From Hypomesus transpacificus (Eukaryota > Chordata > Actinopteri > Osmeriformes > Osmeridae), in assembly GCF_021917145.1 (NCBI RefSeq), contig NC_061065.1:9642351-9706350 (forward strand): a DNA stretch of 64,000 bases. Direction: 5' to 3'. This document shows, in pieces, positions 13,353-27,200 of the stretch. The notes under the pieces are model-generated. The model searched no databases, was not told the origin of the DNA, and was given only the letters and a program-made list of their open reading frames with translations. The translations under genes were made by a program, and so were the position numbers. Within the stretch, counting starts at the first letter, position 1; the number at the start of each line of letters is the position of its first letter.

Positions 13353-13463
13353 GAATAAGTAAGGGATAATGTATAGAACGCTTCGCGTCGGGGTGCTGTT
13401 CGTCCTGTCGGGGCTTATTTTCCCTATAATGACCGGCGTTCTATACATTATCCCGCTTATTAC
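13353..13463. mobile_element. Short palindromic MITE
   Basis: The left end, gaataagtaagggataatgt then atagaacgc, is mirrored by the right end gcgttctatacattatcccg then cttattac. The arms are about 28 bp with one or two mismatches, around a GC-richer centre of about 55 bp. No target-site duplication was resolved. Confidence 0.75.
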
Positions 13464-14384
13464 ACGGCTACTTGCCGAAAAAATAACTTAACACAGTGTA
13501 TATTTCTAATCTTAAACCACCTTGGGGGGAGCGATTGAGTTAGGAGAGTCGGCCTCCAGAGATGGTTGTTGACACAGAGGGGTGCAGACCATGGCTTGAT
13601 ACAATTATACTGTAAGAATTGGTAGAGCATTTTCAGCTCTCTGCATTGGCTTTACATTCATTCAGCTGGGACATTATTCAAATAGCCACAGTTTCTTCAA
13701 ACAAAACAACACTCCCAACATGATGCAGTCACCATGAGCCACATAACTGCATTGTGTTTTTTTGTGGGAGTGAAACGGATTTCTCCCCTCCAAATTCCCC
13801 AGTCTCTCCCAACCATGAGCTTACACTGCAGACAGTCTAGGCTGACTATCTATTCCTGAGTAGTTATTTCACCGTATGCAAATGTCCTCAGCTACCAAAG
13901 GGAATGTTTTACTAAATTGGCTGCTTAATGAATAAATAAGTGTGTTGGAGGGGATTTTGGTGCATTCTGTGAGGTGACTCATGTTTTCCGATATTGCTCT
14001 GACCTTCCCACTCTTGTGCTATATATCCAAGTGAACCAAAACGTGCCCACCAACCATGTTTCCTATCCATGGCAACTGTTCAAAGGTACAAGTCTAAATT
14101 TAGACACAATAGTGGTAAGCCAGTTATGACTTGACAAAACTAGACTGTGAATGGACAAATCTGTGGAAGAGTCTAGATGTTCATGTGTGCCTGCACTGTC
14201 CATGAACATTAACAAACTTGGTTTGTAATGTACTTGTTTGTCCATTGTGACATAAATACATCTTTGCTAGATTCATGTAGTAGACCCCGGCTCTATAAAT
14301 AGGTGTGGGGACCTCTGCCCTGACATAGTGGCACTGGATTGTTTGCTCCATGAAAGATTAGTGACTTCTCCCTTCTCTGCAATG

Positions 14385-14485
14385 ACAGGGGACATCTGTA
14401 ACTAGGGCACATAACTGCAGATCAAGAGGTCTCAGTTTCAAATCCTCCTCTGGATGTTGCTTTGGAGGTAAGCGACTGCTACAAA
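14385..14485 (+). mobile_element. tRNA-Cys-derived SINE remnant
   Basis: The string aactgcagatcaagaggtct followed by cagtttcaaatcc resembles the anticodon loop and T-arm of tRNA-Cys. The tail gctttggaggtaagcgactg resembles the fish SINE tail. The A-box is eroded. Confidence 0.55.
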
Positions 14486-16231
14486 AATATATGATTTATT
14501 TATTGACGGGTCTCTGGACAGTGTTCTTACTAGGACACTGCTTTTTCTGCACTCCCCCCTGCCTGCCTGTCTGGTTCAAAAGGGTTTATCTGTCTACATG
14601 GAGCCCAGGCAGAGATACTGTGTGGCAGGAGTATGAAAGAGCCTGGGGGTCAGAGGTCGGGTTGCTGTTTGATGTACACAGAATGACCTAAGAGTGGATG
14701 ATCTGCTTTCTGGTTCAGCCGACCAAATGTATGATCATAAAGGATAAGAGTTCATGTGAAGACACAAGATGTGAACTTGATATGGTACCAGATAGATGAT
14801 GATTCAGGCAGAGAGAGATGATTAAGAGACAAGTAAGCTCACTTGTGGAACCTGATAAACACTATAGCTGGAAAAGCATTTTTGAAAACATACTCTGTCT
14901 GGGCTGGTTTGGTGAGAAGTTCTCAGCCTTGAAAAGGAGGAAAAGAAGAAGAGGTTTTGTGTTTCCTGATAGCCTGTGAACAGAAACGATGTTTACTTCC
15001 TCAATGCGGTTTCTTGGTGTTGAGAGTTATTGCTGTTCTCTGAAGCAATCTTGTGTTTGTTGTAGAAATCCCCAGGTTGATGTGGATTGCTTGTGATAGC
15101 TTGTTTTAAAAGTATATCTAATTGTTCATGATAACTAATCTATTCAATGTTGGAGCTATCGTAATCAATGTTGTAATCAATGTTAGTGCTGCTGTAATAA
15201 ATATAGTTGTTGCACTGTAATTGAGACGTCATTGTTGCATTGTAATATCATTTTTTATTCTCCGCGTCTGGAATCTGAGAAGTGGTTATTTTGCAATGTT
15301 TCCAGTGAATACAGACTATTACTTGACTCTGACCACCGAATACCATAGAACTATGCACCTTCCGCTGTACTTTCTGTATGCAACATTTGCAGGCCAACGT
15401 CGCTCTAAATAAAAGCTTATGTTGAATAAATAAAAGGTAAGTTGCTATAGAGCTCATTCACCAAAGTTGCATGTGAAGAGCAGACTCTTTGCATATTTGT
15501 CTTAGTTTACAGTGATTACAGTCTCCATGGCCATCCATGTAGGTCTATGTGCAGAAGAATATATTGTAAGTCTTTAGTCTACCTTTGGGCTATTCATCCT
15601 AGAGCATGGTATTTACTGTAACGTTTGACGGTGACATTTTGACACTGTGCGGCCTTTTGTTACAATGACACCTGTCAGTTAACACTCAGCATGCATCCTC
15701 GTTCATCGTCATTCACATGGCGACAAAATTGAGGACTTTTGTGTGACACGCAAGCCCATCTCAGCTCTGGAAAACTTGATTTGTATCCAAATGTTAGGTT
15801 TCGATTTTATAGAAGAGAACAGATATCATAAACAGGGGACGTGGGGGGCATATTTTGGGACGTGAAAAAGAGGTAAATGAGAAAGCTTGAAGAGAACGTT
15901 TTTATAATTCTAGACATCTCATATAACTCATACCCTTTCAAGCAGGAAAGACACCAGATACCTCCAGTAATAAAATAATAACAAGATAGAAATGTAGTTA
16001 ATATTTATCCTCTAATACAAGGAAACAATTCAATGCAAGAAACTCCCAAGAGAGTTTAGAAAAGCAGTGTAACCGAACAGATTGACCCAATTGGCACTAA
16101 CCCAGGTCAGACAAAACCCAAGTTTGGGCTTTTCCAGATATCACATATCCCTTTGTCTACAACGCTTTGTATTTACCTTACAACAGATGGGGATTCTAAC
16201 CACTTATCTGCACAAACAAGGACAAGGGAAG

Positions 16232-16323
16232 GCCCAGAGTTTTATAATGCTAAGAGCCCAGAGTTTTATAATGCTAAGAGCCCAGAGTTTTATAATGCCC
16301 AGAGTTCCATAATGCTGAGAGCC
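16232..16323 (+). repeat. 24-bp tandem repeat, three full units plus a partial unit
   Basis: The unit gcccagagttttataatgct then aaga starts at 16232, 16256 and 16280. A shortened and diverged copy starts at 16297. Confidence 0.9.
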
Positions 16324-17696
16324 AACAGGAAACATTGTGTGATCTTTTTGCAGTTTCATGTGCAATTTAAATGTATAATGTGTGATTCAAGTCAATTTTA
16401 AGTAATCTCTGCCTTATTATATGTTAGTTCTTCCTGGGGAAACACAGCAGATATCTATGCATTCTTATCTAGAGCACAGAGCACACTTAGTAGTAGTTCT
16501 CAAGCTATAAAAAAACATATCGCACATTTATTTATGGTGTTGTGAAGCACCATTGGTTGGTTCCTGCGTGCATGAGTGTGTTTCTGTGTGTGTGTGTGTG
16601 AGTGTGTGTATGTGGGCACCGCTAACAGCAGGTGTGAGCTAAGGTTGAGCAGCACCTGACCACAAAGAGGGTATGTGGAACCATTTCAGAGCTTTGAAAT
16701 GCCCACAGTCCTGTCTGGGAGACCAGGCAGAAGTAAGGGGGGAGTTTCTGTCAGGCCACACTGTAACCATGGTGTATATATTTTTAGACAGATTGTGCAG
16801 GATTGAGTAAAGCCTAATTTTTATATTCTCTCATTTGTGTGTGAAACAAAAAGAGATACACTTGTAAACTAGCTTGTATTGACTCCAATACTGTTCGTTC
16901 CTTTAATCTAATCTCTCTACTGTGTCTTTTAAGAAATTTGAGGTTAGCATTTCTTCAAAATATTGTGGTTATTTACATCATAAATTAGATAAGATTCCAA
17001 CTAATCATAATCTGATATTTAAAGATATTTCCTGCTGTTGCACTTAAGAACACCTAACTATCAAACATGCAAACATGGGCATCTTAGTCCTAAGCAACAT
17101 CAGAAAGGTATATTTCCCTCTGTGATTAAATTAAAATGAAGCCACTTTGTTTTCAGAAAATAATGCAAAAAATGTAACAAATTCAAGAACAACATTTTAA
17201 AAAAACATACAACACAAATAGTAAAACCATTTATAACATAATTGGTAACCCCTATGTAAAACTTTCCAAGAAAGATCCAGCCAACTGAAAAGCTCTCAGT
17301 TAAATGTTAAGTGAATGTCGCACAACCTACAAACCTCCAATGTGCTTGGAAAATATTAACCATTAGATTGCTGTGATGTTTCAAAAATACACACGCTCAC
17401 TGTTTGTGGAGATCCCCCTGCTCCCCAAGAGAAGGTTGGGCCCACGCCTGACAACCAAGGGAACGGGGGTGGGGGTCTTTCCTCTCTACAAGACAGGCCT
17501 GCTGTGTAGAGGGCGGTGGTAGAGGTGTTAGAATGGAGGTAGGGGAACAGACCTGAACTGACTGTCTGTTCATTCATTGTGAAATACACGGGGGAGGGGG
17601 CTCAGACAGGCGCTTTTCTTTTGGATAGATAGGTACAGTTGGTGGATGGATGGAGAAAGACAGACAGAGAGAGAGACAGAAAGAGAGACAGAGGCG

Positions 17697-18061
17697 GATG
17701 GAGGGAGGAGGGAGGGAGGGAGGGAGGGAGGGAGGGAGGGAGGGAGGGAGGGAGGGAGGGAGGGAGGGAGGGAGGGAAGGAAGGAAGGAAGGAAGGAAGG
17801 AAGGAAGGAAGGAAGGAAGGAAGGAAGGAAGGAAGGAAGGAAGGAAGGAAGGAGGGAGGGAGGGAGGGAGGGAGGGAGGGAGGGAGGGAGGGAGGGAGGG
17901 AGGGAGGGAGGGAGGGAGGGAGGGAGGGAGGGAGGGAGGGAGGGAGGGATAGACAGATAGACAGATAGACAGATAGACAGATAGACAGATAGACAGATAG
18001 ACAGATAGGCAGATAGACAGACATATAGACAGATAGACAGATAGACAGATAGACAGATAGA
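17697..18061. repeat. Compound tetranucleotide microsatellite: GGGA, GGAA, GGGA, then ATAGACAG
   Basis: An uninterrupted GGGA block (about 17701-17775) turns into GGAA (about 17776-17850) and back to GGGA (about 17851-17948). An 8-bp ATAGACAG array then runs to about 18061. The very long poly-PSLP and poly-REGG open frames on both strands are by-products of the repeat. Confidence 0.95.
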
Positions 18062-18737
18062 TACATTGCTTGCTTTCTTGATTAATGGATTGACACAGAT
18101 CGGCTTCACATCAAGTCACATACAAAGTCCTTACAAGCTTCAGTATAATCCTAAGGTTTTTAAATTGTTTGTGTATTTCCAAGTATGGGACAACATTGAA
18201 CATGTTTTGAAAACATGTGTGTGTGTGTGTGTGGTTGAGAGGCCAGAATGTGTCACAGTAAAGGTCTAGTGTTGTAATAGATCATTCCAACCAGCCGTAA
18301 CATGCCATAGTGTTGACTAAACTGGCAGCGACAATTTTGTGTGTGTGTGTGTGCTTACAGGCACGTGAATGCATGTGTAACCTGTGTGTGTGTGAACGTG
18401 TGTGTGAGTGTATACGTGTGTGTATGCATGTGTGTGTGATGTAGGCTAGGATACACTTCATTTTTTGTTAATTGTTTCACATTTAGCCATGACTTCATAC
18501 TCCTCATTAACAATGATCGAATACAGTCACCAGTCGGCTCTGGAAAAACACTGTCTCTATCACGCAGTATCACTGTTATCACAAAAGTAGCATAATGTTT
18601 ATTCTACAAACAGATGGAAATGCAGACGTTAATTCTCACATTGTGAAATGTTTCTTTCACTAAAACTCCCCCATTTCACCTTCATTCCTATCCAAAGAGA
18701 GAGATAGACCACAGTGAGTCGAGGAGGGAATTATCCT

Positions 18738-18855
18738 CTAGTCGGGTGGCTGAGCGGTTAGGGAATTGGTCTTGTAATCCAAAGGTTGCTGGTTCGAAAT
18801 CCCGGCAGTGCCAAATGACGTTGTTTCCTCGGACAAGGCACTTAATGTTATCATC
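18738..18855 (+). mobile_element. tRNA-derived SINE directly upstream of the psma6 pseudogene
   Basis: The A-box-like gtggctgagcggttagg and B-box ggttcgaaatccc are 40-50 bases apart. They are followed by the body sequence gtgccaaatgacgttgtttc, which matches the same family on the minus strand near 56.6 kb. It ends about 70 bases before the first recognisable psma6 exon. Confidence 0.75.
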
Positions 18856-18923
18856 CCACATCTCACATCACCCTCTCTTCTCCCTACTTCTTCATCTCTC
18901 TCCCCCTCCCCACCCCCCCTCAG

Positions 18924-19997
<1,074 letters not shown>

Positions 19998-20221
19998 TGC
20001 TAAGAACTTTCTCCTCCCTGTCTGAGAGACAATCAGTGAAGAGATACTGATGCTAAAATCTACCTCCTTCCTGTCTGAGAACCTATCAGTAAAGAGAGAC
20101 TGAGACAGAGACATACCTCCTTCCTGTCTTAGAGCCAATCGGTGAAGAGAACGGGACAAGTAAGCCCCAGAGATGGAATTATGTTACTTTTTGTTTACTG
20201 TATATTTACCCTGTTCCATTC

Positions 20222-20227
20222 AATAAA
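20222..20227 (+). terminator. Relic polyadenylation signal of the psma6 pseudogene
   Basis: AATAAA about 225 bases after the ancestral stop codon, followed by T- and GT-rich sequence (tctgttctgcaagattgttc). Confidence 0.45.
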
Positions 20228-20306
20228 AATACATTTTTGGAGTAAAATCTGTTCTGCAAGATTGTTCATCCTGATGCACAGAAATTATACAAATGATCAC
20301 TAAGAT

Positions 20307-20395
20307 GGGTGTAGCTCAGTGCTAGGGCGTTTGACTGCAAATCTAAGATTCAAGTTTCCCTTTTTGCATGTTACTTTGGTTAAAATTGTTATTGC
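20307..20395 (+). mobile_element. tRNA-Cys-derived SINE
   Basis: gggtgtagctcagtgctagg is an A-box in tRNA-Cys context, followed by gactgcaaatc at the anticodon position and a degenerate B-box (attcaagtttccc). It lies just past the pseudogene's polyadenylation signal. Confidence 0.65.
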
Positions 20396-21680
20396 AAAAT
20401 TCTGACTTTTATTATTTATTATTACTTAGCATGACATCAGTACTTGTACACCACCATGTACTGCAAGATATTATATTATTAGGTCTTATTCATTCAGATG
20501 TCTGTTCCCAGGTATGAAAGTGAGCCCTTTACACAACTACCATTGACGTGTGTCTTAAATAAGCTTAGCTTCAGTTGGACTGATTTAGAAGCTGGGAATT
20601 TTTTTTGTGGGACTTGATCTGTGCAAAACTCAGCTGTGACTTCCTGTTGCGGTTCAGTGCTCTAGATCACATGATATGGGTACTACCATTAACACGACTA
20701 CAGTAGTTGTGACCTACTTAACCTTCTCTACTCAAAATTCAAAAACCATTTCCTGTTCCTACAGTATCAGAAATAGATATGTTTATTTCTAAAAGATCCA
20801 AGTAGAACCATTAGAGTCTCCTTTAAAACCTTGTATATAACCTTAAATACCTTATATAGATATACATCTGGCCAATTCTGAAGAAAGCTAGTTGTTTTTT
20901 TATTTTAGGTCAAAGAAAACATAGATATTCAGATCAGGACAAAATGGTTGTTAACACCCACTGGAAACTAGAAAGCTGACGTTAACACCTTTTAAAGGTG
21001 TAAACAGGCTATCTTCTACAGGCTATTTGGGGGGATTTCCTGACTTTAGCATTAATGAAGATAAACGACAAAGTAGTATATATTCGTTTTAGTATTCATG
21101 TGTATTTGAATGAAAGCAAAGTATTGTTCCTTTTAACTGTGACCACTAGCAGTATTCCCTTGTTGCTAACTAGTTATATCCTGTCAGCTGAGCTAGCTCC
21201 TGGCTGGACATTGCTTCCTTGGCATCGTGACACGGAGGTTGATGACGATCTAAAAAGTTTCAGATTTCCTCTTTTTCAAAAATGGTGTCCCTGAGTACAG
21301 TGACCTGGCACTAACTTCCTCTTCACTCGACCCAATCAGTCACATATTCTCAGGAACATCTTAGTGAAATATTACATCAACTATTGCATGTCCTGGAGAG
21401 TTTGATAACATGACTCAGTGAACCAGTGACCTCACCCTTACCAGGAAATCCCAGAATGTACAAAGGGTTTTGAGGGGGACTTTCTGAAGCCTGTACGTTA
21501 CTACTGTGATGGTTTTCCTTACCAGTAAAGTACTGTGAAGCAGTGAGTCTTAAGAGACAGATCACGATCTAACTGTGTCAAAAAGTCCAGGAATCACTTT
21601 CTCTCACAAAATGAAAGCAACTAGTCAGAATCCATTGATATTCAAAAACAAATTCAGAATTATTTTCAATAAAAAGATGT

Positions 21681-21686
21681 TTTATT
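21681..21686 (-). terminator. Polyadenylation signal of nfkbia
   Basis: AATAAA on the minus strand, about 315 bases past the nfkbia stop codon. The 3' untranslated region between is AU-rich near its end. Confidence 0.6.
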
Positions 21687-21999
21687 CACAAATAATATAT
21701 TTCAATATATATAAAAAATATCTCTCTGGTCTGTCTATTTACAGTATGTTACAGAATATCTTCCATTATATACAGTACATGAACACTGTAGCATTCTCTT
21801 CTGAGGTCAGACGCCTGGTGCCTTGGAACATCTTGAACGTGACCGGTCTATCCAGACCAATCGGAATGGCCTCTTCAGTCTGGGCGGCGTGGCCGGCTCT
21901 GAGCTGGGCACCCCTGCCTTCTTAGACCGGCCGTTCCTGACCGTATGCCAGACTAGCCAGCAGCAGCGACACACCACCACATTGGTGCAGACGACATCT

Positions 22000-24073
22000 T
22001 TAGTTCTCCCCGAACTTGATGTCATCGTACATCTGCAGAGAACGAGAGACCAAATTGAAAAAACGTACCGTTAGAAATAATAATGTAATAACATTATGTC
22101 ATAATCCATGTTATCTGGAACATTAACAGTGCAAAATGGACAGGGCGCAAGTCTGTCCAGAGGCAGTGGAGGACAGATTGAGCACATGATGTGTGTGAGG
22201 GTGATGGGGCTGAGCTCACCTCATCATCTGACATGAACTCCTCCTCGCTCTCCTCTGATTCGCTTTCGGGCAGTTCCAGGAGGTCCTGAGCTGTCTTCTC
22301 GAACAGTTGGTGGCGGATCTCCGTGTTCTGTCGGCCGTATGTCAGGTGGTATGGTGCGAAGCCCCCGTATGTCAGACTGTTGACGTCCGCCCCAAGGGCC
22401 AGAAGCCGGTGGACTAGGGAGGGATTCTGGAGGTCCACGGCCAAGTGGAGGGCTGTGCGACCGCTACACTGCTCCTACAAGAAAAAGGAACACAGTCAAG
22501 TTAGATCCACTTGTCTTTTTTCAACTTTTCTCATCTCTCCATTGTTAGAAATGTTTGGTTTTATACCAGAGACTCCCATGGGATGACACCTACCTGTGCG
22601 TTGATGTCTGAGCCCAACTGAACGAGATTCTCCACCAATGACAGGTAGCCGTTTATGGCAGACAGGTGGAGACAGTTGTGTCCTGTAACAGGAGAAGATT
22701 GTAGGTCAGAACACCACAGAATATCAAGATGAGTGAGATACATGGAAGCTAGTTCTAAAAGCTAATAAGCATGGCGTGGGAGGGTTTAAAGATGGCAGAG
22801 CAGGCTCACCACTATAGTTGGGCACGGTGAGGATGGAGGTGAGGTGATGGTGGCAGTTCTGGGTGAGGACGCTGAAGCAGGCAAGGGAACCCTTCTTGCA
22901 GGCAACGTGAAGGGCTGTGTTCCCGCTATTGTCTGCTAGCCTGGGGTCACAGCCGGCCTTCAGCAGCCTCTCCACCAGGTGAGGCTGCTCAGTCACCACA
23001 GCCAGGTGGAGCGCAGTCTGAAGGGAGAAGAAGATGAAGGCCTTTAATGACACATCCTTATCTGATGCATTGTTCATGGCATTAAATGGGGATTAATAGC
23101 TGTTTGTAATGTACTTTTTAGTTTAAAGCAAGTTTTAATGATCATAATTAAAGTAATAAAGAAGGCTTGGAAGTGTATACAATTTCACTTAAGTTAATTT
23201 TGTTTAACACATGGTCATTCTCGTGGGTTTACCTGTCTCTGGTTGTTCTGTACATTCAGGAATGATTCGTTTTGAGACAGCTTGATCATCTGGAACGCAT
23301 ATTCTGTGGCTTCATGAATAATGGCGAGGTGGAGGAACCTGTGAAAAAGTGGGTGGAAAGCTTTGATTAAAAAAAATTGTTTTAAAATACGCGGAGGAAG
23401 TGGCTGAAAAAAAGAACAAAGCTGAGCACTAAAGCGTTGCGCAAGAATGGATTTTTTTTTCTCTGGGTTATTTCCACTAGTTGTGGCTCGACACATAATG
23501 CTTTATCAGTTGCTGGCAGAGCGCCAGGGACTTTCCTGAATGCGCACTGTTGAATGTAGCGCCGCCCATGTTAGATTCTGTGCCAAAACCTTTTCGAGTT
23601 TTTTGCTTGTTTGTTTACTTGCAAACTTATATTAGGGAATGTGTAGCCGAGGCTAATTCTTCCATCTTTACTTGGTATTAATATTATGACATCTAATAGA
23701 AGTGCATTTTAATGCGTATGCACAAGGCGGTCTTAAAACAAGAATCCTTCAATTTTTTGCAAAGACATAGTTATTTATTACTAATAGCATTAGCCTACTT
23801 GAAGTTGCAATATAAAACATGTACTTACGTGTCTCCGTCATCGGTCACTACTTTTTTCCAGGGTTCAGAACCGCACTCCTTTGGCATGGTTTCTATAGCG
23901 ACCACTCTTAAGTCCTCCAACTCTTTCGCAAGGTTATTATATTCCTCCTCTTTTAACGATTCCAACCCGCTATCAAAGCGATCTTCATGGCAAGGTAACA
24001 CTTTACCATGTTTAAGATCCATTTCATCAAAGTAATCCATTTCGCTGTGACTCGACTCTCTATAGACATCCAT
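22000..24073 (-). CDS. nfkbia: NF-kappa-B inhibitor alpha (IkB-alpha), six exons, 311 aa
   Basis: The product holds Rel/NF-kappaB dimers in the cytoplasm until IKK phosphorylation triggers ubiquitination and proteasomal destruction. Exons in transcript order: 24073-23829, 23338-23233, 23017-22810, 22682-22594, 22474-22220 and 22032-22000. All join in frame. Exon 1 carries the phosphodegron [15 protein letters not shown] with serines at 35 and 39, plus upstream lysines at 21 and 24 that are likely ubiquitin acceptors. Exons 2-5 encode the ankyrin repeats ([88 protein letters not shown]). A PEST-like acidic tail, [18 protein letters not shown], follows. The last exon adds only [10 protein letters not shown]. 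Kappa-B sites upstream suggest the known negative feedback. A paralogue is possible elsewhere, so an a/b suffix is not assigned. Confidence 0.96.
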
Positions 24074-24150
24074 AGCAAATATGGCTGATACTGAAGTAGA
24101 CTGTTCTGTGGCTAACTTTGAATAGAGTATGAGTGGATCGAGGGAGGTGC

Positions 24151-24160
24151 CTTTTATTTA
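24151..24160 (-). promoter_or_regulatory. Candidate TATA element of nfkbia
   Basis: On the minus strand taaataaaag lies about 80 bases before the start codon. This spacing would place transcription start near 24120-24125, giving a short leader. Confidence 0.45.
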
Positions 24161-24183
24161 AGGCTTGGGGAGGAGGCTGCTTA

Positions 24184-24249
24184 GGGGATTTCCACGTTGA
24201 GTTATCTAGGGAAACTCATAGACTGGGGTTTTTAATGGAGAAAACTCCC
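24184..24249. promoter_or_regulatory. Cluster of candidate NF-kappaB binding sites upstream of nfkbia
   Basis: GGGGATTTCC at 24184-24193 is a full match to GGGRNWYYCC. GGGAAACTC at 24209-24217 (+) and GGGAGTTTTC at 24249-24240 (minus) are near matches. All lie 110-180 bases before the nfkbia start codon. In mammals NFKBIA is induced through kappa-B sites in its proximal promoter. Confidence 0.6.
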
Positions 24250-24259
24250 CCTAAATAGA

Positions 24260-27200
24260 TCCGTAGAGTAAGAATGAAAACCTGTAGTTTCCTATTAGCC
24301 AACATTAATTAATGAGATGTGAACAATAGCCTAGAATTCGTTACAGCTGCTTTTAGACGACTGAGTGGAATATCCTGTCATGGGTAGAGCTAACCCAGGT
24401 ACACTTTACTTGAAGTTGTGCCACATTAACTGAGGTTAGGTAGCTGACTTAGAACAAAGATTGTAAAAACTAAATTTCAAATTTCTATTTCCAAATGTGA
24501 CGCGCTGAGAACATGTGTGCAGATGAACAGATGTATGAGATATCCGCAACCATGGTAAATAAATGGAAGTTGCAACGAGTTCTTCTGGATATGCTCATTT
24601 GCATGGTGTGCATACTTCATTGCATCTTATCTGAGCCCAAGCGAAAAATGTAAGCCTACGTAAAGTATACATATGCATTGTAAGTTGTGCATAAAAAATC
24701 ATTAAGCACAATTTTAATTGTGTGAAGTACAGTATTAACAAAGAAATGAGATTGGCCTCATGCTTGTTGAAGCCAATGTTGCATTTATCTCTGTGTTAAA
24801 ATTGTTTACATAACTAGTTTTGCTCCTTTTATTTTCACCGTATTTTTTCCCCTTTTCTGAAAGGAGGAAACCTTAAAGTTTGCTTAATGGAAACTTGCAA
24901 AAGAAACATATTGTGACACTATGTCTCATTGAGATGCATTTGGAATAACCCTACAAATGTAGTAGCACAAATGTCAAACGTCCACAGAATTATGATTTCC
25001 CCACAACATACTGTAGTCTCCCAAAACTTGGGAGACAGCCTCAGGTAACCTTTGGGAAATTGTTGAATTTTTACCCACGCCACCCCACTTGAAGGATGTG
25101 AATCTTTGTGGATGTTGAGCAGGGGAAATCCTTTGTATTGTAGAGGTTTTAAGTGTAAGAGTATCTACACAGGCGCCCTGCTCTTGACATACAAACTAAA
25201 AAGCCCAGGGTTTCCTCTGTTTGCCCACTGATACGCCCATATCTAACAACATAGCAACCGTCTCCAAGATCATCAATCCCACCTCTTATAGGCTGATACT
25301 CAAAGATGGCCTTCGGTGTATAGACGCACACACCCTCCCCTTAGGAGCAGTCTCAGCATGGTGCGAGTGTGCGTCATACTCTGCTGAATGTCATGAAGAG
25401 AACATTCAGCCCTGCGAGTCTCCTGTCCCTGGTGGATTCCTTACATTCTTCTCTCTGTGATAGTAAGGACAGAAGCTGTACACATTGTGTACTGTGTCAT
25501 GTACCGACTTTTTGGGGATTGTGCTTGTTGTGTCTGTGTATGGTCAGACGTTTTACACAGCACATTAAATGGAACTTCCAGTTCTGTGTTCTGATTGTTC
25601 CCCACTTGTCTTTTGTTTACATGGGGTTGTCATGCACACTGGCTACTCAACATTGCCCCCTACATGACTAATGGTACCTGGCTACCTGGTAAAAATAGAT
25701 TTGGCCTGATCCAGAAGCCTTTCCTGACTGACCTCTGTTCTCTATGTAGAGCAAGCTGCAGACTTACACATATAGTATTTATAGAGCTCTTACACAGATG
25801 GGTATAGTTCAGTTGTAGAGCATATGACTGTAAATCAAGGGAACAGCTAGAAATCTCCCCTCTGCATGTCTCTTTTCATTTTCAATTATCATTACTGACT
25901 GTGTAGTCAGTTTATGGCATTATTGTCACATTATGTACATCGCTCATTGACTGTAATTACCTGGGTCATGTATGGTCAGTTTCGGACAGTGGTTTGGACC
26001 AATCAGCGTCCTCTGAGGAACTACTGGCAGTTACAAGTTAGACAGTGATAGATTGTTCATCCAATCACCTACCAATTATAATTTTTTGTGCTTGCCCTTT
26101 TTCACAGTTTCAAAGGACGACATTCCAGAGAGTTACAAGCCATCTGGCAAGTCAGGTTAATATAAACCTCCATTTCACAGTTATTTCCCCCACTTTTAGA
26201 TATGTTAGTGTGTGGTGGAAGTGATGTGAAAAAGGGTTTTTCATTGAGAAAGGTTGTCACATGGTCCTGACATCGCCTTGAAGGAGGTGAGTCAAAAGTT
26301 GCCACTGTAACAAAGGGACTTTACCCTTACAATGGTATTCAAAATGTGCCCCTGGAATATGTAATGTGAAGTATCTTTACGTTCTCTTTCTCGTCCTGAA
26401 TTACCAATGAATGACTGGTTTCCGTCTGAGGTTAGGAGGTGTTAACGACGTTTATTGATTGATTGACACAAAAAAAGTTTTGCATATTTTTGCCTAGGCC
26501 ACTCCCTTGACATTGTGAAGCGTTCTGGAAAATGCATTTGATTGTCGTAGTTCAATTTGCAGTTTCCTTTCATTGAACACAGATTATTGCAGATTTATGA
26601 AGTATAATCTGTGTACGAGCGTGAGCAAAGGTAGTAAAATGTATGGTGAACAAAAGGAATGAGAAAAAAAAGGTGCATTGGTAACACAGCTACGTCAGGC
26701 ACCAGGTTTCATCTTTTGAAAGGTAAAATGAGAAAACCCCTGGGCAAATGGACTTCAGAAGCAAATTAATTGAAACCATGAACTAAGATCAGCCCTCTGA
26801 GAGTGTGCCTCCCCTGTTGCTTGCAGGGTTTCAGACTGAATGTGTGAGTTCAGGTTTTCGGGGAAGTGTGGGTGTGTTTCGGAGTAGGGGTTATACCCAT
26901 CTATTCGGCAAGTATTCCCATGGTGATGGGGGCATGTGCTGTTACCCCATCAAACAAACTGACCGCCCGAAGCCCTGGTGCCACTAGGACTGAACTAGGA
27001 CTGGACTGGGGTTAAAACATCACTTCCATGTCAATACTGGTTAGACAGTCCCATGTTACTGTGTGTGTGTGTATGTGTGTGTGTGGGTGTGTCATAGACA
27101 GTTGGCCCGATATAGTGTGTGCTCGTGCATGCGATGCATTTTTTTTTTTTAAGTTATGATTGCTAATTGTTCACAACTCTTACAGTTGTGAAGTCCTGTT

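Larger units (their letters stand above)
8600..18735. other. Ten-kilobase interval without a recognised gene
   Basis: In human the genes PPP2R3C and PRORP lie between FAM177A1 and PSMA6. I see no exon of either on either strand here. The interval holds SINE fragments (about 11104 and 14398), a palindromic element (13353-13463), a 24-bp tandem repeat (16232-16323), a large GGGA/GGAA/ATAGACAG microsatellite (17697-18061) and GT runs (about 16590 and 18220-18440). Open frames are short and of low complexity. Missing the first exons of psma6 by eye is possible. Confidence 0.6.

Noticed and set aside
17570-18109. 179-codon open frame rich in Pro, Ser and Leu, with complementary Arg/Glu/Gly frames
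   Set aside because: Pure translation of GGGA/GGAA/ATAGACAG microsatellites.
20307-20395. Possible functional tRNA-Cys gene
   Set aside because: The T-arm is mutated, the acceptor stem does not pair, and related degenerate copies occur several times in the window, so it is a SINE head.
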